Origin: Ignelater luminosus
Lineage: Eukaryota > Arthropoda > Insecta > Coleoptera > Elateridae
DNA: 64,000 nucleotides
Assembly: GCA_011009095.1 (NCBI GenBank)
Contig: VTPC01001015.1
Span: forward strand, 1-64,000
Direction: 5' to 3'
Of this stretch, positions 12,211 through 25,200 are shown in pieces; positions within the stretch are counted from its first letter, which is position 1; the number at the start of each line of letters is the position of its first letter. The notes under the pieces are model-generated. The model had not been told where the DNA came from. It did no database searches and worked only from the letters and a program-made list of their open reading frames with translations. The translations under genes and the position numbers were made by a program.

Positions 12211-15200
12211 GTCTCGGGAAAAAAACGCAATACATCCGAATCAAAGCTCAACTAGCATTTACAAGTGGTACACTTTCCTCTCTGTATCACATTCGATCAT
12301 ACTACAAAGAACTTTAATTATATAATGCAACTAGATATTTTGCACTCCCGTGAACCCTAGAAGCCATTTGCGTATATGGGCCACTTAGTTAAATGTTACT
12401 TTTCTATTTTTGTCTTCTATTACAAAACATTTTATTGTTTCTTCTTTGATCAATGATTAAAACCTCAGGTAAAAAGTTCCTTTTTTATACCCGTTCAAAA
12501 TTCAATGTCTTAGACGTGCTGGTGTGACTTATTCATGTTAATTTTGACTAGGAGACCTGTATTAGTCATAAAATGAAACTCCTCGGTGAATAATCAAATT
12601 CAAATAAAGTTTAAGAATTGAAGCTTCTTCGAGTGTAGAGGCAGTAAAATCAAAATCAATGTGGCTTTCATAGCCTAAATAAAGAAATATAGAACGAGCA
12701 CTTTTTTAGAAAACACTAGAAAGCGAACATAAAATAGCAATACGTGAAAACACAAAAACATTTATACGCATTGTAGGAAACATGAAATCCAATAAACTTT
12801 TCTTTCAGCAAAGAATTTCCTGCAATGACGTTTATAAATTAAAGCCATAACAAGAAGTCTAAAAACATTTCAATGGAGCTGATTCAGTAAATTCTACGAA
12901 AATTTCTTTTGTCTCTAGTAGCTAGGTAAATGTAATAGTGGTCAGGAAATAAATCAGATTTCACTCAAAATGGAAACACTTACTCATGGTAAAACCTATT
13001 TGGTGTATCATAAATGTTGTTACAAAACGTGACATGAAACAATCGAACGTGTAGTAATTGTTTATGTATAAGGACAAGAAGTGAAGGAAGAAAGCAGAAA
13101 AAGTGCGGAATGTAGAACAGAGCATAATTGCCGTGAAAATTAAATAACAAACAAGCATATAAGATTGTAAATATTTAATAACAGCCATAATGAGAGAACT
13201 GTAATAACGACATTACGTCAAAACAATTGAATTATTGTCCTGAATTATTTAAAAAGAAAGTGTAAACGTCTATAAAGACAAAAATACATAGGTTATAGAA
13301 AATCTGCATTTGAAAAACTCATTCTAACAAGTTGTTTGCTGGAGACTTCAATTCTAGATTAGAACGGAAACCCGATATTCCTCTTCCTTAAACTGTCAGT
13401 ATGGATAATAATGAATTTTATTCAGTTATTTTTAAGTTTTAATCATACAGAGCGAAGATAATTACAAATAACATTTATATTTCGTTCCACATCTGCATTC
13501 GTAATAAACATCCTAGTGCTTGCAGTTATTTCTACGTATACGTGTAATGAGATGTTTTCTTAGATATGCAAAATAGCGTAAAAATTTAAAATAATTATAT
13601 CGTTATACTTATAAATACTTTAATCAGAGAAGAAAGAACTAGTTGAGCACGTATAAACGAATACGAGAAATTCATAAACATCTTTGGTTAATTCATTTCA
13701 ATTAATTTTTACTTCAGAACCCTTATTAACTTATTAATGCAGTAAATTAATGGGTACTTGCAGCTGTAAAATATGCGAATGAACCTAAAGAATCCTAATA
13801 GTCCTTTTTATAGTGCACCAACTCGATTAGATTGCAATCGAAACTGGAATTCTCGAGCCAAAACTGTTTTCCGTTCTAATTTACTGGAATCTACAAAATA
13901 TTCTGTAATAAACGTTAGCAGGTATGACGTGTCACACCCATAATAATAATAAATCGCGACAGCCATGATTCTCTCGCGGAATGCGCAACATATTTCGCGA
14001 AGAACAGACCGTTACACCTGTAAAGCCTTTTGTACTTATAAGAAAAAAAAAGAGGAGAAAATAAATAAGCACGCTCCAAGGTCCCCAAAAAGGTCAGAAT
14101 ACCAAGCAAACTCGAAAAAATGTCGTAAATGCACACTGCAACTCCGACATAACAGTTATTAAAGTAAAAATACGATCATAAGACAAGCGGGCCGAACGTA
14201 CGAGAGTAATGACCTTTTTTGAAACTTCCATTGTTTGTATGAGCCGTATTCGGCATACATAACCCATAATTAAGAGTAGAAGGGCCCCTTCTTTTAAACA
14301 TTGTAGTATATTATGTATGTGTTGTTAAACGATGTTTACACTGACACAACGGAACTTAAATACTAAAACGTTTTTTACGAGTTTTTTGATTTACACCTCT
14401 GCTTGATGGGTATTTGCTAAACCTGCTCTGCAATTAGCATGTCAGAAGTTAGGAAGAAGTTTCGTGAATTATAAATAAGATTTGTGAATATTTTCAAGGT
14501 CACCGAGGAGGCGTACCACAGATTCCTTTTTGATCTTCCTTTTTATTAAAAAGAAATGTCTTAAAGAAAATATGCTAATGTATATTTTATAAGTTTGATG
14601 TTTTCTGATGTGCTGTTTCAGACATCTTGACACCTTTTTAATTTTAGTCAAACATATACCGTGTGTTTCAAGATATCATAGTTTGATTAATTATAAAAGC
14701 CAGAACTAATTCGTATGCGTGGGGAAACCCTATGTCGAAACAATTTTTAGATCTCTTCTGCTAGAACAAACAAAGTCTAAATTTAAATTCTTTTCTCCAA
14801 TATAAGGATTCCTTTTAAATATAAGAATCTTGCTAATTCAATATCCACCAACTTAAAGATCAAAATGAAATATTTGCTTTAACTAAACTACTAGGACAGA
14901 GTGATCGCCATAGTATAAAGTCCTTTGAGCGAGCGATCTAGTTAGTAGCTAATGTTATCAATCAAAACTCATTAATTTTGGTTATCCTTTTGGCTCTTTA
15001 TTTTACTCAACTCAAACCTACACTATATCGAAAAAATATTTTCTTTCGGTCTTGGTAATGTAATTTTAGCCCAGAAGATTGTAAACTAGTTACAGTAAAA
15101 TTAACTGCTCTCCAAGATATTCTCAATTCGTTAAAGTTGGTTATTGAGTTTCTAGGAGTTATTGTTGGTAAGGTGGTAATTAAAAGCTCATAGCTGATTC

Positions 15201-18200
15201 AGCTAGCATTCCGTTAGAGTACGTACTACAGTGTACAGTAAAAAAGGTCGAGTAAATTTCAGTTTTACTTAGTTTAGCCCAAGATACTATCAGAGGTTTT
15301 TGTTAAGACATCTTTTCCAAAAAGACAAAACATTCGTTTGGCCAAGCAATGTATAGGAAACCAAATCGAAAGCTTTTAGTCCATGGGATATATGATTTCT
15401 GTAGGTCCGTTGTTGATAATAATCGACTGCTTGTTATGCAAAAGGCAACATAGTGTTTGGCTGATGAGTTGAGTCACCGCAAAACAATAATACTGAGATT
15501 CAACCGATGACGAAATCACATATAGTGATAAAATCCAATAAAATAGAATTCCGAAAAAAAAGAAATTTTGAAAATTGGTGGTCTGAAATTATTTATGACA
15601 GCATTTTCAAAGATTTCCAGATTTTCAAAAATTTCGATTGTAATAGACAATAAAAGTAATCTCAGTTGACTTACTTTCGGTATATCGTATGCATTGGATG
15701 GTCACCTAACATCCTAGCATAGAGTGCTACTTAAGTCAACATTGAGACTTTTGCACTTTTAATAAATATATGTACTACTGGTTTCGGTGGCTTCTTATGG
15801 TCAAAATCGCATTTTTGCGCATAACTGTCTTATTGTTAGTAAGTTTGTTATTTATAAATCCAGTAAGCGACTTTTATGAAACTAAAAATTAACGTTAGGG
15901 AATACCTGCAGAACTCATTTGAATTCAGTCAGCTGCTTTCACGTGCTCTAATTGCTTTCAAGTGTGCAAAATGTTAATTCTTACTGCATCACAGCGATTT
16001 ATTCGAACAATTTTGAAAATTCAAAACCTATAGAAAGATCATTTCTCATGATTCTACAATGTTTTCTTTATTTATTTGAATGAAGGACACTAACAGCTGT
16101 AACCATTCCCCATAAGAATTCTGCAACCTACAATCTCATCGTAGACTTATTAAAAAATCTGGCATTTTTCGGGACTAGTTTTTCTTACATCAAAATGATG
16201 AATAACGTATTAGTTCTAAACTTCTTCCACTTGTCAACGTTCATTAAACAAACAAAACATCAACAAAAAGGTGCATTTGGCATTTGTTTTTTTTAAATTC
16301 CATCCGCTCACAAGTAGAAAAAACCTCTAACCTGCCATTTTTTTCATATCAATACAAATAAGGAACTTGACCCAATTTTTGCGTGCCGATTGTAATTTTT
16401 TGCCACGCCTAGTGTAAATAATATTAATTTTAAAACCCATAGAAAGAAATGCACAGAGTGTGGCAAAAGCCGCCCGTGTTAATAATAATATAAATAATGC
16501 AAATATGGTGTTCACGTTTTTAAACAAATTAATGAGGTTAGTGTCCGTGACATTGCGTAGGATTTAACAGGTCATATAAAATCTAGAATATGATCTTTTC
16601 ATGCTCTATATTTTTTAAGACATTATTACACCTTCTTGTTTACTAAATACGTTTATTTCTTGTTTTTATTTCTCTTGCCTAATAACCTGATATTATAAGT
16701 GTCGCATGGATTTTTAACCTTCCAGTTATGTTTATCTAAAGCACACTTTACTTAAACCAGATATGCCCGCCCGCCTTGTTGCATTGTATAAAAAGCTAGT
16801 TTGCAAAAATATTCGAAGTGGTTTATAATAACAATCAATTCCTTTCTGCATTATTAAACTTGATTTTTCTTTAATTATAGTTTTTGATGTTAACACCACA
16901 TATTTTGTTATTATCTTGATACGATAATAAATGAGGCAATAAACGAAGAAGATAGCTATAGCAAAAGGAAGAGGGTAATTTTCAAGTTGATTAGATAATT
17001 TTCCGAACTTCTTTAAACGCGTTTTAATTTTAGGGCTCGGGTATAATTTTAAATCATTTTCAAACCGACAGTCACTTTTTTTAATAGCATTCCACAGTTA
17101 AAACAACCCCAATTATGTCGAAAAAATAACCTGCATTTGAAAAATTGATACAAGAATTTGGTTGTCACAAACAATGTAATTTTAAAACAAAAAAAGTAGA
17201 AATAATTTTAGAAAGATACCAAAAGAGAAAAAAATTATACTTATCAATGTCAAAGCTTTTTTGTTTTGCCTTGACCTAATTTATTGTTTGGGGTCCCGAT
17301 TCAATCATGTTCGTATAACCCTAAAAGGAATTTTAACTGTATGTTAGTTTATCTTTCACATTCATCAAACTCAGTATTAGAATATCTCTCGATAGGAGAA
17401 AAAACAATTGAATGATCATTTGTACCTATATATGTTTTTAATGTATTACTGATGAAGAGAGATGGTAAACAGAGCTGACCGTTTATTTGATTTATCTTTC
17501 TAATCTCCTGTCTTCATAAAAGTTGATTAAATAGAAGGAATAGAGAAAAGGAAAAAAATCAATCTAAAATGCAAATGTAGGGCACTGTAATAAAACGGAT
17601 AAACAGTAAAATAATTTTCTTCCTCTTTTTAAAAGCAACAAGATAAAAAACAATTTCTTTACGATCTACAATAGAACGGCAGAGTAGACTTCGTTTCTCT
17701 GATTTCGTCTCTGTATGTTAGATTAAATACCACCAGTCTTTATTGCTTGCGAATAAAGAAAACAAAAATCTGATGATCTATAAACTCAATTGTAAGCGCA
17801 GATATTTAGATATTATGCTTTGGAATTGATAGTTATCTCTTTCTTGTCAAACAGTAGTGTGAGGTTAAATTCTAAACTCAGATTTTCGCTGTAATTACAG
17901 TATCCAATAAATTTTAATTGTTTTTTTACTTCTATAACAAAATGTCATGTTCAGAAGATTTTTCTCTTACTAAAGACAGCCATGAGGAACAATTATCAAA
18001 TTAATAAAATAGAAATGTCATAACTGAAACAGTGTCACGTAGGATAACTTGCATACAATATCTTACAAAAACAGGATAAACGGTCTTAAATATATTGTAA
18101 AAAAATCTTGGGGGTGCCTTTTCTGGAATTCCTAGTGCCTTCGAAATTCGATAAAACTGAGATCTAGAACCCAAATATAGAGACATCCTGTATCTTTAGA

Positions 18201-19998
18201 TACTTTTAAATTTCACGCGATGCAAAAATTGTCTGAACATGGTATTTTTATGACAGAGTTATACAGTGACTGACTGATTTTTGCATGCAAAATATACAGC
18301 AAGTATTCTTCAGGCTTTTTCTATTGGTGTAATATGGGCTAAAGATATTTTGTTACAATTCTACCAAATCCATGGGTGAAGAAAAAGCTTGACAAAGACA
18401 GAGCAACTATTGAAGTTGGAAACGCAAAATTTATTTTGAGCAATATCTAATGTCCCGTAGGATCTTCTGCTCAATATCAACAACAAATTATCAAGACTAG
18501 CCAAAGCCTAATTGTAGAATTATCAATTTCAGGGAACTAACATTAAATGTCTCGCAAGTCTTGAAGAGTTACCACTCGTCCATGTCCACAAGATCAGCTC
18601 TTGGGAACAAAAGTAAAGATATATCATGTTAGATTTGTTTTTGTCACGTTCCTTTCCAAAGTTTTTCTAAAAGCGTTAGATGACCTGTAGCTGGCTTTAT
18701 TGGTTCAGTATGCATGAGATCCTATGGACAACGTTTTTGAAATGTTTTCAGATGGAATTCGAAACTGATTAAATTCGGACAGGCCAATATAAATAAAAAC
18801 TTATGACGAATATACCCAGTGTTTTCAGATTACTGTGCCGCATAACAGTTGAAAAATGTTCTGCAAAATTACAAAAAGGGACAATTTGAACAAATGTGTA
18901 GAAAACACTGTATGTCAAAAAACACTGATTCTTCATTTGAACCATGGATGGTAGAAAAAACTGATGAAGACCGAGAAGGCAAAAATTCGTACTGGATAGA
19001 AGTCTAGCTTCAAAGAAGGACACGTGCACACTTAAGGGTGCTATTTCATACAACAAATTGAAGGTAGCTAAAAGCGAAAGTTTTGTCTTTGGGACTGATA
19101 CTAGATATTCAAGAAAGAAGACCAAATACTTAGGGTTTATCTGTGGATGATGCTCAAGGTAACTTATTGATAAAACAGATATTGTTATAACATTCATTGT
19201 ATCTACTAAATAGCTTTTGCTTACACATTTAATTTATACAGAAATGTATAGGAAGTTTTATATTTTATAAATCTTTGGAAATTTTGGCAATGCAACCAAT
19301 GAACTCAAATTCTCACCGAAATCAGGTTTAGTTACGTGTTGATACATTCACTATCTCCTAGAATATTAAAACCAATCAACAACAATGAAAACTAGAAGAA
19401 TTAAGTTTGGAGATCGCAACAAATAGAACAACCAAGAATTCAGTCAGTCAGTCAAGAATGTCAAGTCTAATAACTTATCTAGATTGGAAGAGACGACGTG
19501 GAGTTTCAAGCGACGCCACGGAAGAAGAATAGATTAGTTACGCATAAAATATGGGTAATTACCTACCTTGGATTACTAACGTAGAAGAATTACAAGGGAT
19601 TACCAAAAACAAGTAGAATTAGGTATAAGTCAGAAAGCGATGAAATTAATCTTGAGCTAGTTACATATGTTCCTCCACCATCACCATCGTAGAAGGTAGG
19701 ATACATACCTGAAAATAAAAAAAAGAGTAATTAATATATAGTTTTAGAAAAATCGAGAAAAGAAAGGTTAAAATAACTATTACGTTGGAGTTGCGCATTT
19801 TGGATGGTTTAGAAAGGATGCTACCATTTTTACTCGCATCATCTGACTTAGTGTAGAGCTAACTGTGAAATAGCTTTTCCCAATGAGTCTACCAAATATC
19901 TTATGACTTAGTAAGTAATGGTAAGACTATCAATACCAACAGCAAGACTTAACGGATATTATGCAGGATCTAGATTAAGATTTTATTTAGCTTTAGGC
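12211..19998. other. Long AT-rich stretch without a recognised gene
   Basis: No coding exon, RNA gene or clear transposon was recognised. The longest frame is 142 codons on the minus strand at 18769-19197. It is hydrophobic and its complement reads as equally plausible broken peptide, so no call is made. A short GTCA run lies at about 19441-19454. Confidence 0.5.
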
Positions 19999-20224
19999 AT
20001 AGTATACACTAATATCTGGTTAAAAGGTATTATAATAATAATAAACACTGCTTTATACTTAATTATATATTAGCTAAACGTTTCAAAACTGACAATTTTC
20101 TTCGTCAGTAGCAAAATTTAAAATTGTAAAATTATAAAAACTAAATTTTAAAAAACTAAACATAGTAGCTAGGTATTAAATGTGTATTGATTGTATCTTT
20201 TAACCAGATATTAGTGTATACTAT
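19999..20224. mobile_element. Foldback/MITE-like unit with perfect 28 bp inverted repeats
   Basis: The 28 bases at 19999-20026 are repeated as an exact reverse complement at 20197-20224, with about 170 bp between. The inner part is AT-rich and contains ACGTTTCAAAACTGAC near 20080. No open frame lies inside. Perfect arms with no coding content fit a non-autonomous terminal-inverted-repeat element, or a promoter-like 5' part of the LINE fragment that follows. The unit ends about 100 bp before the first LINE-like sequence. No clear target-site duplication was found. Confidence 0.6.
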
Positions 20225-20339
20225 TATTATCACATAAACAACAGCGAGTTAAAAGGATAAACTGAAATGCCTTAAACCAAGAAGATGTGCGAGATAAATA
20301 TGCAGAAGAAGTACATAAGGGGTTGCCTATCTTGAGAGC

Positions 20340-22200
20340 AAGATGTACAAGTATGGGAAAAATATCGCAAACTATTAGGAAAGCTGCAGACAGAAATAAA
20401 AGTGAAGCCGAAAAGAAGGAAGAATGAATGTTTGACCAAGAGTGTGATAGGGAGATCAAAAAAAGAAGGAAACTAAGATTGCAAATGTTAAGAACAAAAA
20501 CACCAGAAGATAGAGAAAGGTATTACGAAAAAACAAAAAAAAATGTAAGAAATTATGTAGGGATAAGAAGAGAAAAAACTACTTGGAAAAACTAATCGAC
20601 ATCAAAACTTACCACAATGATAGAGAAATCAGAAACTTTTACCAAGGAACGAAACGAATACGAAGAGGACACCAAGCAAAGACAGTGGGATTTAAAAACG
20701 TAAAAAGAGAGCTGATAATAGATGAAAACGAATTGGAAACATGTGGGAAAGTTATTTTCTGGTATTACTGAATAAAGACGAGGTCACAAATGAGGGCTTG
20801 CAAATCCAAAGCAACTCACAACAGATTGAGCAAGAAGATGAAAAGCAACCACCGGAACTAAAAGACGTTATGGAAGTTATAAAAAAATCTAAAAAACAAC
20901 AAAAGTGAAGGAGGTGATGGAATGGTAGCAGAAGTAATAAAATACGGCGGAGAAGACCTAGCGGAAATAACATACCAGCTTATACGCAAAATATGGGCAG
21001 AAGAGAAAATGCCTATAGAATGGCGAGAAGCTATAATATGCACAATCCACAAAAAGAGAGTTCCGAAACTACAAAGGAATAGCGCTGTTGAACACAATGC
21101 ACAAAATATTTGCCATGTGTTTAAAGAAAAAACTAACAACTGCAGAAGAAAATATAATTGGTGAATACCAGGCAGGATTTCGCAAAGGAAGAACTGTAGT
21201 TGACCAAATCAGCAATCAAGCTTATGGTAGTATACGACGACTGCAACTATTACATGCGTTACAAGAACTAGGAATAAATAGAAAACTAATCAATATGGTA
21301 GCAGTGACACTACAGCATACAAAAAATAACGTTACAGCCAATGTCAAATGAATTTGAAGTTAAATGTGGGCTTGGACAGGGCGACCCACTCTCTAGTTTA
21401 ACTTGGCACTAGAAAAAGCCATCAGAGGCACCAAGGTACACATTAGAAAAGAACTATTATTCTACAAAAAACATCAATGTCTTGCATATGCGGACGACCT
21501 AGTTTTGATAACTAGAAGTAAGACATAATTAAAACAAATACAACGCGATTGGCAAAAATATCAAAACGCATGGGCCTAGAAATAAATCAAGAGAAAACTT
21601 GGACAAATCACGATATGGAAAATGGACACATCAGTATTAAAATAGATGAAGACAACATATTGCATTTCGAAGAGGTCGACCACTTTACATCTTAGGAGTA
21701 TGTTTCACTAGGAACCCAGGAAATAAAGAAGAAATACAAGCGAGAATAGTAGATGTACCCACGCACTAAACGAACTAATAAGAAGCAAAATATTGTCAAG
21801 AAACGCAAAATTGAAAATGTATAAAACCATCCTGAGACCAATAGTGAGCTATACATGTGAAGTATGGGTAATGGATAAGCATGATGAGAATTCAATAGCA
21901 GCGTGGGAAAGGAAATATTACGAAGAATATATGGAGGAAAGAACGTGGACGGAAGGTAGGAAAGATGAACAAACCAGGAATTGCGAGACTTAATCAGGAA
22001 CCCGGTATGATCGGAATAATTAAAGCACAGCGATTGCGTTGGATAGGGCACCTGATGAGGCAACCACAGGACCGAATTCCCAGAAGTATATTGGAGTGCA
22101 ACTTTAGAGGCAAACGGCTACAAAGAAGACCAATAATCAAGTACGGAGGGATTGGGAATTGATAATTGGAAAAGAAAAGTAGAAGATAGAAGAGATCACA
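20340..22200 (+). mobile_element. RTE-like non-LTR retrotransposon, decayed
   Basis: A broken reverse-transcriptase reading frame runs left to right across about 1.9 kb in all three frames. Recognisable pieces in order: HNDREIRNFYQGTKRIRRG (near 20612), DGMVAEVIKYGGEDLAE (near 20920), MPIEWREAIICTIHKK (near 21010), IIGEYQAGFRKGRTVVDQI (near 21150), CGLGQGDPLS (near 21367), LAYADDLVLITR (21481-21516), KMYKTILRPIVSYTCEVW (near 21815) and AQRLRWIGHLMRQPQDRIP (near 22025). These are the reverse-transcriptase and C-terminal blocks of endonuclease/RT LINEs of the RTE kind. The endonuclease part is absent. Many frameshifts and stops mark it as dead. Both ends are approximate. Confidence 0.8.
20922..22162 (+). 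pseudogene. Reverse transcriptase remnant, RTE-like LINE
   Basis: Multi-frame remnant of the LINE polymerase that would copy element RNA into DNA at a nicked target. Surviving parts include the fingers region (IIGEYQAGFRKGR), the QGDPLS block before the palm, and the YADD catalytic box at about 21487-21498, which still has both aspartates. The C-terminal connection region (TILRPIVSYTCEVW; LRWIGHLMR) is in other frames. The last readable peptide is near 22142-22200 (NWKRKVEDRRDHT, then a stop). At least four frame changes and internal stops rule out function. The clade is inferred from block wording, not from a search. Confidence 0.75.
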
Positions 22201-22269
22201 CATGATATGACATATGAAATCCATATCAAAAGAAACATTTTTGTTAATAATGACAAAACAAAACCGTAA

Positions 22270-25200
22270 ACTGACCGCCAATATTAAAATAAAAAGGATA
22301 TTGAAGGTTAATTCAATTCTATTGAAACTTCTCTTAGGTTTTTCGATTGCAATAAGCAGCTTTTATTTGTATGTCAGAAGGACAATGTAAACCATTACAC
22401 AAAAGATTTCTATGAGGCGGGTTGAAGCAGAAATGTATGAAGAAATGGAAAAATCAAGCACCGTTAACAGACGTTGTCTTTGGAAAGTTCTCAAAACAGT
22501 GTATTTAATGATACCTTACTTTCAAAGCGGAGCGTTAAATCAATACCAATTACATATTAAGCACGCGATTATTAACCACAAACACCTCCAATACAAACTA
22601 TAAATGTCACAACTAAAATTCATTCATGAAATTCGAATTGTTTCTGAATTACTGATGTCTTAATGTAAGATTATTTATGGTATATTGATTTCCTTGCGGC
22701 TATGGATGGCGATTATACAATGACATATCACATATCCTGTTACCTTTTGTCCATAGTCTATTGCATCAATACTTGCTAAATGTAGGTAGGAAGCAGTTAG
22801 CCAATTTTTTATATCCCGTTGTGATAAGTGTCCATTAAAAATATTTTACTATAAAATATCAAAAATTATAACAACAGTCTTCTTGGTGCCTCTACGTGAT
22901 TATACATTGTACTATACCCTATTCCTATTTATCGCATTGAGAAAAAAATGAAGCATAAAATTTTTCCTTTTGTCACGAGTAAGTGTTGAAGATCGTTAGT
23001 TAGTATTAAGAATATGTTTACTCTTAGAAGTTAATTAATTAAAGATTTTATTGTTATTAATGTTGTTAGATGCCATTATGATTTTCACCTTTGTTTTGTC
23101 TAATACTAATTATAAAGATCTCAATCGATTTAGATTCGCAACGCCAGAAAGTTTGTTTCCTAAACAATATTTATGTCCTAAATTGATGATCAATTCAATA
23201 TCCGTCTGTTTGGATAATCTAATGCACAACAAAGAAATTAGAATAGATTATATGTTTGACTCTCGATATCTTTGTTATCGATTAGATATTTACACGTTAT
23301 TTACACAAAGGGATGTAGGCGAAAAAGAAAGATGCGCATTAAATTGGATTGTGAACGTGATTTTTCCACATTTAAACGATTCTACGAAAAATCATTGCCA
23401 AAAGCAAATTAAAACCTTGAGATTCCATATTTTCATAATCTGGAAATTTTTTTAAGTTTTTCTTGTTGTTTGAAATGCAATTACAAGACGGTGTAATAAA
23501 TTCCTTTAACGTCATAGCCTTGGATTTTAACCAAAGCGATTCTAATTAATCGCTAAACTATTATTTTCGATCGTTTAGGAGAATTTGTTCTTGTATTAAT
23601 TTTCCAGAAGAATCAGCAGGAAGCTGATTATTGCTTGCGTTCTGCAATATTTATTTTATATAAATTAATGAACGTCATTAAAATTGGTTTAACCAGTTTT
23701 ACATATTAATTGCATATCCTCATTTGTACTTAATGAATAAACAGAAGAACTTGCTGAATAAATTTAAATGTAAGAAAAATCGTAACAGATATATTAATCA
23801 AGTACTTAAATGCACTACAGGTACACGTATCGATATGTGGGTGGGCAGGGGTAAAATTTTAAAATGATAGCGGCCCACACAGGAGTCCTTGAGAACCCCC
23901 GTGATGAATTATTTCTTTTTGCTTAGGAAAACGTCACGTTTAAGAATTTATTACCAACTTAATTTTCTTCATTAAATTTATTTCAATTTTGCACAGAGTT
24001 CCAGTTGTAATTTAAAACCAAAAAGGAGGGTACTGAATATAAAATCTTAATAAATGTAAATTTTTTATGGATATCCCTAGAGGTTCGTTTGCGTATTCTG
24101 GGAGTGTTTTTATAATAATATTCAATAAATTATAAAACACGCCCGCTTGTGCATTTTATAATGAAGCTTAAAACAAAAGAAGAGAAAAATGTAAATGAAA
24201 TTTTTAAGAATTCATTCACCTTCACTTTTTCTCCAGTGAATTTTTGTTGTTGTGTCTATCATCTCGTTTACGTGTGTATTTTATATTATGTATGTCTCTG
24301 GCAAAATTCAAAAGGATAGAGGAAACAAGCATGGTTGCTGATTATAACATTATAGAGCGTCACAAAATGCTGCACGCAACATTCAGCATCTCCTTTTATT
24401 TAAATATAGTTCAGGTATTACCATCTCTGTTCACACATATACATCTAATTTCCTTGCGTCTCTCGCGTATCTCCGTCACGCCTTTTGGGCACATTGTGTC
24501 AAAATTATTCCATACAATGGATTTCCGTTCTACATGGTTGCTGACTTAACGTTTGTTATTTAAAAAACGACCTTTGATATGCTTAGTTATTCGCTTATTT
24601 GGAGTTATCGTACTTCTCTTGATCTACACAAGGTCGTTGCAGTTTTTGAATGAAAACCAAGGCGATGTGATTGGAATATTTTGTCACGAATACAAGTTTT
24701 TTTTTGATACTCATTATATAGCTTTTGTTGGGAAAATTGGAAAAATTTCGTTCTCAAAAGTTGTATGGTAAATTATGTTAAAGCACGCAAACAAGTCATT
24801 TCTTTACACATGTTCATTTTTATCGATCCTATTTAGTTAGAGTTTGTTCACTTTGAAGTGTATAGAGAATTTCCATTTATTTCAAGTTCCAGGTACAAGA
24901 AATTAATTGAAACATAATTAAATGTTATTTTTTGGATAATTAACTTTTATGATGATAAATTATTTAATAGTAAACATAACAAATAACAAACGAGCAGAAA
25001 GAAAGCATTTATTGTTTTCATGATTTCATTGTAAACAGGAATATAATCGAAAATGGGTATTAAATTTTACGCCTAATTTATTCAATTCTGATTGGATTTT
25101 AACAATAAAGATAACTTTTTTATGAATAAAATAAGAATTATTATTGTGTATTCTCATTGAATTGAATTTTTAATTCTAGAGTTTATCAAGCAGCGGAAGA

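Noticed and set aside
18769..19197. 142-codon minus-strand open frame
   Set aside because: Hydrophobic, no motif, and the opposite strand reads as equally plausible broken peptide; probably chance in AT-rich DNA or the shadow of an old element.
22051..22080. CTGATGAGGCAACC in the first LINE, also hammerhead-like
   Set aside because: It codes for the conserved LINE peptide HLMRQPQDRIP and no GAAAC follows at a stem II distance.
23051..23455. 134-codon plus-strand open frame
   Set aside because: No recognisable domain, splice context or composition signal to set it apart from chance.
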